Source of the DNA: Streptomyces durocortorensis
GTDB taxonomy: Bacteria; Actinomycetota; Actinomycetes; Streptomycetales; Streptomycetaceae
NCBI RefSeq assembly: GCF_031760065.1
Contig: NZ_CP134500.1
Location: 1,426,001 to 1,490,000 of the forward strand
Direction of reading: 5' to 3'
Length of the DNA stretch: 64,000 bases
Part shown: positions 36,546-45,455 of the stretch, in pieces
How the letters are laid out: the number at the start of each line of letters is the position of its first letter
Numbering within the stretch: the stretch's first letter is position 1
Notes under the pieces: model-generated
Told to the model about the DNA's origin: nothing
Seen by the model: only the letters and a program-made list of their open reading frames with translations
The model's database searches: none
Program-made: the position numbers and the translations under genes

Positions 36546-38411
36546 ATGACGGACTTCACCGTGGGGGACGACCACTTCCGGCTCGACGGGAAGCCCGTAC
36601 GGCTGCTGTCGGGCGCCCTGCACTACTTCCGGGTGCACGAGGCGCAGTGGGAGCACCGGCTCGGGATGCTGGCGGCGATGGGGCTGAACTGCGTGGAAAC
36701 ATACGTCCCGTGGAATCTGCACGAGCCGCGCGAGGGCGACCTGCGGGATGTGGGGGCGCTCGGCCGGTTCCTGGACGCGGTGCGGCGGGCCGGGCTGTGG
36801 GCGATCGTGCGGCCGGGCCCGTACATCTGTGCCGAGTGGGAGAACGGCGGGCTGCCGGTCTGGGTGACGGGCCGGTTCGGGCGGCGGGTGCGGACGCGGG
36901 ACGCGGAGTACCGGGCGGTGGTGGAGCGGTGGTTCCGGGTGCTGCTGCCGCAGGTGGTGGAGCGGGAGATCGGCCGCGGCGGCCCGGTGGTCCTGGTGCA
37001 GGCCGAGAACGAGTACGGAAGCTACGGTTGCGACGCGGTGTATCTGGAGTGGTTGGCGGGGCTGCTGCGGGAGTGCGGGGTGACCGTTCCGCTGTTCACC
37101 TCGGACGGGCCCGAGGACCACATGCTGACGGGCGGGTCGGTGCCCGGGCTGCTGGCGACGGCGAACTTCGGTTCCGGTGCGCGGGAGGGCTTCGCGGTGC
37201 TGCGCCGTCATCAGCCGAAGGGGCCGTTGATGTGCATGGAGTTCTGGTGCGGCTGGTTCGACCACTGGGGGTCCGAGCCCGTCGTACGGGACGCCGTGCG
37301 GGCGGCCGACGCGCTGCGGGAGATCCTGGAGTGCGGGGCGTCGGTGAACATCTACATGGCGCACGGCGGGACGAACTTCGCGGGCTGGGCGGGGGCGAAC
37401 CGGTCCGGTCCGCTTCAGGACGGGGCGTTCGAGCCGACGGTGACGTCGTACGACTACGACGCGCCCGTCGATGAGTACGGGCGGGCGACGGAGAAGTTCC
37501 GGCTGTTCCGGGAGGTCCTGGAGGGCTACGCCGAGGGCCCGTTGCCCGCGCTGCCGCCGGAGCCGGTGGGGCTCGCGGGGCCGGTGCGGGCGGAGCTGGA
37601 CCGGTGGGCGCCGCTCGGGGGCGTACTGGAGGCGCTGGGTGATCCGGAGTGGCCGGAGTCCGGGGTGCCGCCGACCTTCGAGGAGCTGGGCGTGGACCGG
37701 GGGCTGGTGCGCTACCGGGTGGCGGTGCCGGGGCCGCGTGTTCCGTATCCGCTGCGTGCGGTGGGGCTGCGGGACCGGGCGGTGGTGTATGTGGACGGGG
37801 TCCGGGCCGGGGTGCTGTCCGAGGAGAGCGGCACGCTGCCGGAGCCGGTGGCGGGCCCGGCGGAGGTCGAGTTGTGGGTGGAGTCGCTGGGCCGGGTCAA
37901 CTACGGGCCGAGGCTGGGCGAGGCGAAGGGTGTCACGGGCGGGGTACTGCACGAGCGGCAGTATCTGCACGGGGTACGGGCCCGGGCGCTGCGGCTGGAC
38001 GCCTTCGGGGACGCGGACGCGGTGGCGGCGGTCCCGTTCCGCCCGGTGGGGGCGGCCGGCGGGGCCGCTGGCCTGTCCGGTGCCGGTGACGGGGCCGGTG
38101 GTGCGGGGCGGACGGGGCTGTTCCGGGGGACGTTCGTGATCGGCGACGGTATCGGGGGCATCGCGGGCGTGGATCACGCGGGGTTCGAGCTGCCGGGCTG
38201 GACGCGCGGATTCGCGTGGGTGAACGGCTTCTGCCTGGGCCGGTACTGGTCGGCGGGCCCGCAGCGAACCCTGTACGTCCCCGGGCCGGTGCTCCGCGAG
38301 GGCGTCAACGAGGTGTGGGTGCTGGAGCTGGAGGGTGCGGGCGAGCCGTGGGCCGAGCTGGGTCCGGGGGCGCCCGTGCGGACGGGCACCCCCGGGGTGG
38401 TTCAGCCGTGA
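36546..38411 (+). CDS. GH35 family beta-galactosidase
   Basis: A 621-residue glycoside hydrolase of family 35 without a signal peptide. The N-terminal barrel carries SGALHYFRVHEAQWEHRL, ETYVPWNLHEPREGDL, RPGPYICAEWENGGLP, the acid/base region VQAENEYGSYG and the nucleophile region MEFWCGWFDHWG. A galactose-binding-like C-terminal part ends in FAWVNGFCLGRYW, typical of GH35. It hydrolyses beta-galactosides in the cytoplasm, implying uptake of oligosaccharides by a transporter not in this window. A Gly/Ala-rich insertion lies near residue 505-525. The ATG at 36546 starts 146 bp from the divergent AraC start. Confidence 0.93.
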   Translation: MTDFTVGDDHFRLDGKPVRLLSGALHYFRVHEAQWEHRLGMLAAMGLNCVETYVPWNLHEPREGDLRDVGALGRFLDAVRRAGLWAIVRPGPYICAEWENGGLPVWVTGRFGRRVRTRDAEYRAVVERWFRVLLPQVVEREIGRGGPVVLVQAENEYGSYGCDAVYLEWLAGLLRECGVTVPLFTSDGPEDHMLTGGSVPGLLATANFGSGAREGFAVLRRHQPKGPLMCMEFWCGWFDHWGSEPVVRDAVRAADALREILECGASVNIYMAHGGTNFAGWAGANRSGPLQDGAFEPTVTSYDYDAPVDEYGRATEKFRLFREVLEGYAEGPLPALPPEPVGLAGPVRAELDRWAPLGGVLEALGDPEWPESGVPPTFEELGVDRGLVRYRVAVPGPRVPYPLRAVGLRDRAVVYVDGVRAGVLSEESGTLPEPVAGPAEVELWVESLGRVNYGPRLGEAKGVTGGVLHERQYLHGVRARALRLDAFGDADAVAAVPFRPVGAAGGAAGLSGAGDGAGGAGRTGLFRGTFVIGDGIGGIAGVDHAGFELPGWTRGFAWVNGFCLGRYWSAGPQRTLYVPGPVLREGVNEVWVLELEGAGEPWAELGPGAPVRTGTPGVVQP

Positions 38412-38424
38412 TCACTCACGGGTG

Positions 38425-39267
<843 letters not shown>

Positions 39268-39455
39268 TCATGCACCCGTCAAGGCGATCCGATTATCGGG
39301 AAATCGCCACCACCCCCACAAGGCGCACTTTTCGGCCAGGCCGTGACGGCGGGTTCCTCCCCTCCGCCGCTGCGGATTCCGGCCCCTTCCGGCGCCCCGG
39401 CCTACAGTGGAGGTCCGTTGAACGTCCGAACGTCACGGAGGATGGGGGTTTCGAC

Positions 39456-40358
39456 GTGGCGAACGGCCCTCCGGGCGCACCGGTCGTCCGCGGCTTTCCG
39501 CACCTGGACACGGTCCGCTCCGCCATCACCGCCCTCTACCGGCGGCTCTCCCGGGACGGCGTCCACGCCTACGCCACCAGCCTCGCCCCCGCCGACGCCG
39601 CCTTCGGCGACGAGGACGATCTGCATCTGGGCGCCCAGCGGGTGGCGCGCGCCCTGGTCCAGCACCTCCGCCTGCCCGACGCCCGCATGATCGTCGGCTT
39701 CCGGACGATGGAGCACGCGGCGAGCGTCGAACTGACCGCGGGCCCCGAGTACTTCATCGAGCTCAACGACCGCTTCCGCACCCACCGCAGGGACGTCGGC
39801 GCGGCGCTCGCGCACGAGATCACCCATGTACTGCTGCACCGGCTCGGCCTGGAGTTCCCCGGCACCCGCGCCAACGAGATCCTGACCGACACGACGACGG
39901 CCTACCTCGGCGCGGGCTGGCTGCTGCTGGACGCCTTCCGGGAGGACGCCACCTCCCGCCAGAAGCTCGGCTACCTGACCCCGGAGGAGTACGGATACGT
40001 CCTGGCCAAGCGGGCGTTCGCGTTCGGCGAGGACCCCTCTCCGTGGTTCACCAGCCCGCAGGCGTACACCGCGTACACCAAGGGGCGGGAGCGGGCCCTG
40101 CACGACCTGCGCAGACCCCCGCTGGCCGCCGCGGGCTGGGCGGGCCGCCGCCGCTACGCCAAGGACCGGCGCTACGCCCAGGACCACCCCGGCGCCGGCC
40201 CGGACCTGAACGTTCCGTACGCCTTCGAGACCGGCGGCGAGGGGCTGCGCGTCTCCTTCCCCTGCCCCACCTGCCACCAGCGCATCCGGCTTCCCGTCCG
40301 GGGCCGGGTCAGCGCACGCTGCGGGCTGTGCCGTACGCGCCTGGAGTGCGACACCTGA
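39456..40358 (+). CDS. Conserved HExxH protein with C-terminal zinc ribbon
   Basis: A 300-residue protein of no family I recognise by name. It contains a metallopeptidase-like helix AALAHEITHVLLHRLG (His120, Glu121, His124), then ANEILTDTTTAYLGAG, where Glu141 or Asp145 could be the third zinc ligand. A linker with RRRYAKDRRYAQD leads to a Cys4 zinc ribbon (CPTC ... CGLC) at the C-terminus. No signal peptide or membrane helix, so it is cytoplasmic. The GTG at 39456 was selected because the upstream extension is intergenic-looking sequence and GGGGG lies seven bases before it. A protease acting on nucleic-acid-bound or partner proteins is possible, but unproven. Confidence 0.7.
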   Translation: MANGPPGAPVVRGFPHLDTVRSAITALYRRLSRDGVHAYATSLAPADAAFGDEDDLHLGAQRVARALVQHLRLPDARMIVGFRTMEHAASVELTAGPEYFIELNDRFRTHRRDVGAALAHEITHVLLHRLGLEFPGTRANEILTDTTTAYLGAGWLLLDAFREDATSRQKLGYLTPEEYGYVLAKRAFAFGEDPSPWFTSPQAYTAYTKGRERALHDLRRPPLAAAGWAGRRRYAKDRRYAQDHPGAGPDLNVPYAFETGGEGLRVSFPCPTCHQRIRLPVRGRVSARCGLCRTRLECDT

Positions 40359-40396
40359 CCTCGGGCGTCGTCGCCGGCCCACCGTAGGGTCGAAGC

Positions 40397-41149
40397 ATGA
40401 CGAACGAGCCGATCAGGGACGAACCAAGCCTGTTCGACGCGCTGTACGAGGACGAGAACGCGGTCGTACGGGCGCTGCGCGCCGGTGCGCGGGCCGAGTC
40501 GAGCGACGAGGAGGGCACGACCGCGCTCTATCTGGCATCGGTCCACGATCGCCCGGGGACGGTGCGCCTGCTGCTCGCGGCCGGGGCCGACCCCGACCGG
40601 GCGAGCGGACCCGGGGCGAGCGATCTGCCGCTGTGCGGGGCGGCGTGCGGCGGTCACACCAAGGTGGTGGAGGCGTTGCTGTCCGCCGGGGCCCGGCCGG
40701 ACCTGCGCGAGGCGTTCGGCTTCACGGCGCTGCGCTGGGCGGTCGGCCTGGGCCACGCCCCGACGGTGGAGCTGCTGCTCTCCCGGGGCGCGGACCCGCT
40801 GCTGCCCGGCCCGCAGGGGGAGTCGATGCTCGTCCTGGCGGCGCGGCGCGGATCGGTACGGACGGTACGGGCGCTGCTCACGCACGGCGCGGGGGCGCCG
40901 GGCCAGGAGCCCGTGGTGGCCCTCGCGCTGGCCGAGGCGCGGCGGCTGGCCGGGCTCGATCCAGAACGGGAGTTGCTGCGGCGCCTGGAGGAGACGTACG
41001 GCACCGGGCTCGACGCGGTGGTGCGGCGTGAGCGGAGGGACGGCGAGGAGACCGTGACGGTGGAGCTGCTCCGGGACGGGGCGCCGTCGGCGGGAGCCGA
41101 CCAGCACACGGGGCACGAGGAGATCGCGGCGCTGCTGGAGGAATGGTGA
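40397..41149 (+). CDS. Ankyrin-repeat protein
   Basis: A 250-residue soluble protein. At least three ankyrin repeats are visible between about residues 40 and 165: TTALYLASVHDRPGTVRLLL, GAACGGHTKVVEALLSAGAR and TALRWAVGLGHAPTVELLLS. A C-terminal helical region ends EIAALLEEW. Ankyrin repeats mediate protein-protein contacts, so the partner defines the function; it is unknown. The ATG at 40397 lies 38 bp after the HExxH gene in the same direction, so the two may form a unit. It converges on the acetyltransferase gene. Confidence 0.83.
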   Translation: MTNEPIRDEPSLFDALYEDENAVVRALRAGARAESSDEEGTTALYLASVHDRPGTVRLLLAAGADPDRASGPGASDLPLCGAACGGHTKVVEALLSAGARPDLREAFGFTALRWAVGLGHAPTVELLLSRGADPLLPGPQGESMLVLAARRGSVRTVRALLTHGAGAPGQEPVVALALAEARRLAGLDPERELLRRLEETYGTGLDAVVRRERRDGEETVTVELLRDGAPSAGADQHTGHEEIAALLEEW

Positions 41150-41158
41150 CGGCAGCCC

Positions 41159-41887
41159 CTACTCCTCCCGCTGCCACGCCTCCCGGGTGAGTCCGTACTC
41201 CACCTCTCCGTGCTCCGAGCCCTCGATGGCATCCGGCCAGTCCTCGGTGTAGGAGCGGAGGAAGGCCAGCCCGGCCTTCTCCATCACCCGGCGGGACCCC
41301 GCGTTGACGGCCATGGTGTTGGCGGTCACGCGTTGCGCCCCGAGGTCGGTGAACCCCTTGCGCACCAGGGCCCGCGCGCCCTCGGTGGCGTAACCACGGC
41401 CCCAGGCGGCCCTGTTCAGCCGGTAGCCGAGTTCGACGACGGCGGGGTCGTGGTCGTCCAGCGGCCGGAGTTCGAACCAGCCGAGGAACGCGCCGGTGGT
41501 CTTCTCCTCGGCGGCCCAGAATCCGCGGGTCCCGGTGCACGGGTGGTCGTGCAGGAGCCGGGGCAGGGTGCGTTCCTGGATGTCCTCGCGGCTCGTGGGG
41601 CGGCCGCCGTTGATGTAGCGCATGACCTCGGGGTCGTTGTCGAGCGCGAGCAGGTCGGGGGCGTCGGCGGCCGTGAACGGCCGCAGCACGAGCCGGTCGG
41701 TCTCCAGGAAGGCCTGGGACGCCTGGGAGCGCTGGATACGGAAAGCCAGCCCCTCCGGGCTCCGCGGCAGCGTCAGGCCTTCGGAGCCGCTGACGAGATC
41801 ACCGCCGTGTTCACAGGCCCGGGCGGCGACGGCGTCCGGATCGTCCGGATCTCGGGCCTGAAGGTCCATCCAGCAGAACTCGTTCAT
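41159..41887 (-). CDS. GNAT acetyltransferase fused to a VOC/glyoxalase remnant
   Basis: A 242-residue protein. Residues from about 65 on are a RimJ-type GNAT domain: LETDRLVLRPFTAADAPDLL, the acetyl-CoA loop region LNRAAWGRGYATEGARAL, and NAGSRRVMEKAGLAF. The first about 60 residues, starting MNEFCWMDLQARDP and including LTLPRSPEGLAFRIQR, look like the beginning and end of a VOC/glyoxalase-like domain with its middle deleted. No start codon lies just before the GNAT part, so the fusion is probably what is translated. Substrate unknown. A 17-bp tandem repeat lies about 100 bp upstream. Confidence 0.75.
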   Translation of the reverse strand: MNEFCWMDLQARDPDDPDAVAARACEHGGDLVSGSEGLTLPRSPEGLAFRIQRSQASQAFLETDRLVLRPFTAADAPDLLALDNDPEVMRYINGGRPTSREDIQERTLPRLLHDHPCTGTRGFWAAEEKTTGAFLGWFELRPLDDHDPAVVELGYRLNRAAWGRGYATEGARALVRKGFTDLGAQRVTANTMAVNAGSRRVMEKAGLAFLRSYTEDWPDAIEGSEHGEVEYGLTREAWQREE

Positions 41888-41989
41888 CGGGTCGGTGCCG
41901 TGTTCCTCTCGTCGTTCCTGCCATCGTTCCTGTGGTCGGGTGCGCTCCGCGCGTGCCCTCTGCTGGATACCGGGTGCCGGAACGCCCGC

Positions 41990-42023
41990 GCAAGCGGGTT
42001 TCCGGTGCAAGCGGGTTTCCGGC
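41990..42023. repeat. 17-bp direct tandem repeat
   Basis: Two adjacent copies of gcaagcgggtttccgg(t/c) (41990-42006 and 42007-42023), lying between the GNAT start and the SDR stop. Confidence 0.85.
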
Positions 42024-42039
42024 GCACCGCACGGACCGG

Positions 42040-42966
42040 CTACGGAGCCCCGTACACCGGCTGCGGCTTCTCCGCGCCCGCCAGCAGCCGGCGTACCGTC
42101 TCCCCCGCCTCGGCCGGGGTCCTGCGGGCTCCCCGGTCGTCGCCTGGGCCCGGGCGCCAGCCCTCCATGAGGGTGATGCGGCCCGCCTCGGCCTCGAAGA
42201 CGCGGCCGGTGACGCCGTCGCTCGCGGCGGAGCCGAGCCAGACGACGAGGGGCGAGACGTTCTCGGGGGCCATCGCGTCGAACCGCCCCTCCCCCGGGGC
42301 CGCCATCGTCCCGGCGAAGGTCTGCTCGGTCATCCGGGTCCGGGCAGCCGGGGCGAGGGCGTTGACGTGGACTCCGTACCGGCCCAGTTCGGCCGCCGCG
42401 ACGAGGGTGAGGGCCACGATGCCCGCCTTGGCGGCCGCGTAGTTGCCCTGGCCGACGCTGCCGAGGAGCCCCGCGCCGGAGCTGGTGTTGATCACCCGGG
42501 CCATCGGCGTCCGCCCGGCCTTGGCCTCGGCCCGCCAGTGGGCGGCGGCGTGTTTCAGGGGCAGGAAGTGGCCCTTGAGGTGGACCCGCGTCACCGCGTC
42601 CCAGTCGTCCTCGTCCAGGTTGACGAGCATCCGGTCGCGCAGGAAGCCCGCGTTGTTGACCAGGGTGTCGAGCCGCCCGAAGGCTCCCAGGGCGGTGGTG
42701 ACCAGGGAGGAGGCGCCCTCGGTGGTGGCGATGTCGCCGCCGTGGACGACGGCCTCGCCGCCCGCCGCCACGATCTCCTCGACGACCTCCCGGGCCGGGC
42801 CGCCGGAACCTCCGTCCCCGCCCGGCCCGACACCCAGGTCGTTGACGACGACGCGGGCCCCCTCGGCGGCGAAGGCGAGCGCGTGGGCCCGGCCGAGGCC
42901 GCGCCCGGCGCCCGTGACGGCGACGACCCGGCCCGCGCAGAGTCCGGCAGCAGTGGGTGCGGTCAT
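42040..42966 (-). CDS. Short-chain dehydrogenase of the KstR2 cluster
   Basis: A 308-residue classical SDR. The cofactor motif is VTGAGRGLGRAHALAFAAEG with NDLG after strand 2, the structural NNAGF is present, and the catalytic Ser-Tyr-Lys appears as INTSSGAG ... YAAAK. It resembles the SDR encoded beside echA20 in mycobacterial steroid C/D-ring loci (Rv3548c-like; from memory) and peroxisomal multifunctional-enzyme type dehydrogenases of 3-hydroxyacyl-CoA. Start ATG at 42964-42966. It diverges from echA20 across a KstR2-like operator, supporting a shared regulon. Exact substrate not known. Confidence 0.85.
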   Translation of the reverse strand: MTAPTAAGLCAGRVVAVTGAGRGLGRAHALAFAAEGARVVVNDLGVGPGGDGGSGGPAREVVEEIVAAGGEAVVHGGDIATTEGASSLVTTALGAFGRLDTLVNNAGFLRDRMLVNLDEDDWDAVTRVHLKGHFLPLKHAAAHWRAEAKAGRTPMARVINTSSGAGLLGSVGQGNYAAAKAGIVALTLVAAAELGRYGVHVNALAPAARTRMTEQTFAGTMAAPGEGRFDAMAPENVSPLVVWLGSAASDGVTGRVFEAEAGRITLMEGWRPGPGDDRGARRTPAEAGETVRRLLAGAEKPQPVYGAP

Positions 42967-43024
42967 CTCATCTCCCGTGGAAGTGGGACCGGTTGGCGGG
43001 CGGGGGCGTGACTGCTACCGTCCA

Positions 43025-43041
43025 CCTAACAAATGTTTGGT
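43025..43041. promoter_or_regulatory. KstR2-type operator, copy 1
   Basis: cctaacaaatgtttggt, a palindrome in the 96-bp divergent region between the SDR gene and echA20. It differs at one of 17 positions from the reverse complement of the second site at 51632-51649. It resembles the mycobacterial KstR2 motif AnCAAGnnCTTGnT. Position and match suggest repression of both divergent genes. Confidence 0.75.
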
Positions 43042-43062
43042 GGAAAGGTAGCTGATCCTCCG

Positions 43063-43806
43063 ATGACTGTCTCCACCGCGCACCCCGCCGACGGCGTCCG
43101 CGTCGTCACCGTCGACCGCCCGCCCGTCAACGCGCTTCCCGTACAGGGCTGGTACGACCTGGCCGACGCCGTACGGGCGGCGGGCCGCGATCCGGAGGTG
43201 CGCTGCGTCGTCCTGGCCGCCGCCGGGCACGGCTTCAACGCGGGCGTCGACATCAAGGAGCTGCGGCGCGACCCGGGGCACAGCGCCCTGATCGGCGCCA
43301 ACCGGGGCTGCGCCGAGGCGTTCGCGGCGGTGTACGCGTGCGAGGTCCCGGTCGTCGCCGCGGTACAGGGCTTCTGCCTGGGCGGCGGCATCGGGCTCGT
43401 CGGGAACGCCGACGCGATCGTGGCGAGCGAGGACGCCGTCTTCGGTCTGCCCGAGCTGGACCGGGGCGCGCTCGGCGCCGCGACGCACCTGGCCCGGCTG
43501 GTCCCGCAGCACCTGATGCGGACGCTGTACTACACCTCGCGCACGGTCACGGCCGCCGAGCTCCTCACTCACGGCTCGGTCTGGCGTGTGGTGCCGGCCT
43601 CGGAACTCCTGGACTCCGCACTGGAGTTGGCGGCGGAGATCGCCGCCAAGGACGGCCATCTGCTGCGCCTGGCCAAAGCTGCCCTCAACGGCATCGACCC
43701 CGTCGACGTACAGCGCAGCTACCGCTTCGAGCAGGGATTCACCTTTGAAGCGAACCTCGCCGGGACCGCCGCCCGGGTCCGCGACACCTTCGGCAAGGAG
43801 GCCTGA
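43063..43806 (+). CDS. echA20: EchA20-like enoyl-CoA hydratase-family enzyme (steroid ring D opening)
   Basis: A 247-residue crotonase-fold protein. Signatures are AGHGFNAGVDIKELRRD (oxyanion-hole strand), QGFCLGGGIGLVGNADAIVA (second oxyanion Gly) and GLPELDRGALGAATHL. The gene order echA20-ipdA-ipdB-ipdC is the same as in Mycobacterium tuberculosis Rv3550-Rv3553, where EchA20 hydrolytically opens ring D of the HIP-CoA degradation intermediate; function is transferred from that context. The ATG at 43063 lies 22 bp after the operator. Four bases separate its stop and the ipdA start. Confidence 0.85.
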   Translation: MTVSTAHPADGVRVVTVDRPPVNALPVQGWYDLADAVRAAGRDPEVRCVVLAAAGHGFNAGVDIKELRRDPGHSALIGANRGCAEAFAAVYACEVPVVAAVQGFCLGGGIGLVGNADAIVASEDAVFGLPELDRGALGAATHLARLVPQHLMRTLYYTSRTVTAAELLTHGSVWRVVPASELLDSALELAAEIAAKDGHLLRLAKAALNGIDPVDVQRSYRFEQGFTFEANLAGTAARVRDTFGKEA

Positions 43807-43809
43807 ACC

Positions 43810-44703
43810 ATGAGCACGGTGCCCCCGGCGCGCGACAAGACCATGACGCCCGAGGAGGCCGTCGCCCGGCTCAGCAGCGGCATGACGGTCGGCATCGGCG
43901 GCTGGGGGTCGCGCCGCAAGCCGATGGCCCTGGTCCGGGCGCTGCTCCGGTCCCCCGTCACCGATCTCACGGTGATCTCCTACGGCGGCCCGGACGTCGG
44001 GCTGCTCGCCGCCGCGGGCCGGATCCGCCGGCTGGTCACAGCGTTCGTGACGCTCGACTCGATCCCGCTGGAGCCGCACTACCGGGCCGCCAGGCAGCGC
44101 GGGGCCTTCGCGCTGACGGAGATCGACGAGGCGATGTTCATGTGGGGGCTGCACGCGGCGGCGAACCGGCTGCCCTTCCTGCCGGTGCGGGCAGGCATCG
44201 GATCGGACGTCATGCGGGTCAACCCCGAGCTGCGGACGGTGACTTCACCGTACGAGGACGGCGAGGAGTTCGTCGCGATGCCCGCCCTGCGGATGGACGC
44301 GGCACTGGTCCACCTCAACCGGGCGGACCGCCTCGGCAACGCCCAGTACCTGGGCCCCGACCCGTACTTCGACGATCTGTTCTGCGAGGCCGCCGACACC
44401 GCGTTCGTCTCCTGCGAACGCCTCGTCGGCACAGCGGAGCTGACGGGTGACGGAGACCGCTCCCCGCAGACCCTGCTGGTGGGGCGGCACTCGGTCACAG
44501 GGGTCGTGGAGACGCCGGGCGGGGCGCACTTCACCTCGTGCGTCCCCGACCACCCGCGCGACGAGCCGTTCCAGCGGGCGTACGCGGCCGCGGCGGCGGC
44601 CCCCGCCGCCTGGGCGGAGTTCAGCGCGCGCTTCCTGCCCCCGGACGGCGACGAGAAGAGCTACCGAGAAGCGGTCCGCACCTGGCACGAGGAGCAGCAG
44701 TGA
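43810..44703 (+). CDS. ipdA: IpdA, alpha subunit of the ring C-opening CoA-ester hydrolase
   Basis: A 297-residue member of the class I CoA-transferase fold. The N-terminal block SGMTVGIGGWGSRRKPMALV, the YGGPDVGLL segment and the later GNAQYLGPDPYFDDLF and VETPGGAHFTSC match mycobacterial IpdA as remembered. IpdAB is not a transferase but hydrolytically opens the last steroid ring (COCHEA-CoA). ATG at 43810; the last four bases overlap ipdB (GTGA), consistent with a 1:1 complex. Confidence 0.88.
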   Translation: MSTVPPARDKTMTPEEAVARLSSGMTVGIGGWGSRRKPMALVRALLRSPVTDLTVISYGGPDVGLLAAAGRIRRLVTAFVTLDSIPLEPHYRAARQRGAFALTEIDEAMFMWGLHAAANRLPFLPVRAGIGSDVMRVNPELRTVTSPYEDGEEFVAMPALRMDAALVHLNRADRLGNAQYLGPDPYFDDLFCEAADTAFVSCERLVGTAELTGDGDRSPQTLLVGRHSVTGVVETPGGAHFTSCVPDHPRDEPFQRAYAAAAAAPAAWAEFSARFLPPDGDEKSYREAVRTWHEEQQ

Positions 44704-45455
44704 ACGCACCCGCACCCGTCTCCGGGAACCCCACCCGCGCCGAGCACTGCGTGATCGCCTGCGCGGAGGCCTGGCGCGGCGACGGCGAGGTGCTGGCCAG
44801 CCCGATGGGCGCGGTGCCGTCCGTCGGCGCACGGCTGGCCCGCCTCACCTTCGCCCCCGAACTGCTGCTCACGGACGGTGAGGCGACGATCGTCGGCCCG
44901 GACGGCGCGGCCGAGGGCTGGCTCCCCTACCGCAGGCACCTCACCCTGGTCACCGGCGGGCGGCGGCACGTGATGATGGGCGCGAGCCAGATCGACCGGT
45001 TCGGCAACCAGAACATCTCCTGCATCGGCGACTGGGAACGGCCCTCCCGCCAGTTGCTCGGCGTACGCGGCGCCCCCGTCAACACCCTGAACAACCCGGT
45101 GAGCTACTGGGTGCCGCGGCACTCCCGGCGGGTCTTCGTCGAACGCGTAGACATGGTCTGCGGAGTCGGCTACGACCGGGCCGCGGCGGCGGGCCCCTCG
45201 GCCACCCGTTTCCACCGCATCCCCCGGGTCGTCAGCGATCTCGGGGTCTTCGACTTCGCGACCCCCGACCGCTCGATGCGGCTGGTCTCGGTCCACCCGG
45301 GCGTCACGGTGGACCAGGTCCGCGAGGCGACGGCCTTCACACTGACGGTCCCCGACGACGTCCCTCGCACCCGGTCCCCCTCCCCGGCCGAGCTCCGCCT
45401 GATCCGCGAGGTCATCGACCCCTCGGGCACCCGCGACCGCGAGGTCCGGGCCTGA
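44700..45455 (+). CDS. ipdB: IpdB, beta subunit of the ring C-opening CoA-ester hydrolase
   Basis: A 251-residue partner of IpdA with the CoA-transferase beta fold. Recognisable blocks are EHCVIACAEAWRGDGEVLAS, GRRHVMMGASQIDRFGNQN, GAPVNTLNNPVSYW and RVFVERVDMVCGVGYDR. It is translated from the GTG at 44700 overlapping the ipdA stop, and its own stop overlaps the ipdC ATG by one base (TGATG). The tight packing indicates a coupled operon echA20-ipdABC. Confidence 0.88.
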   Translation: MNAPAPVSGNPTRAEHCVIACAEAWRGDGEVLASPMGAVPSVGARLARLTFAPELLLTDGEATIVGPDGAAEGWLPYRRHLTLVTGGRRHVMMGASQIDRFGNQNISCIGDWERPSRQLLGVRGAPVNTLNNPVSYWVPRHSRRVFVERVDMVCGVGYDRAAAAGPSATRFHRIPRVVSDLGVFDFATPDRSMRLVSVHPGVTVDQVREATAFTLTVPDDVPRTRSPSPAELRLIREVIDPSGTRDREVRA

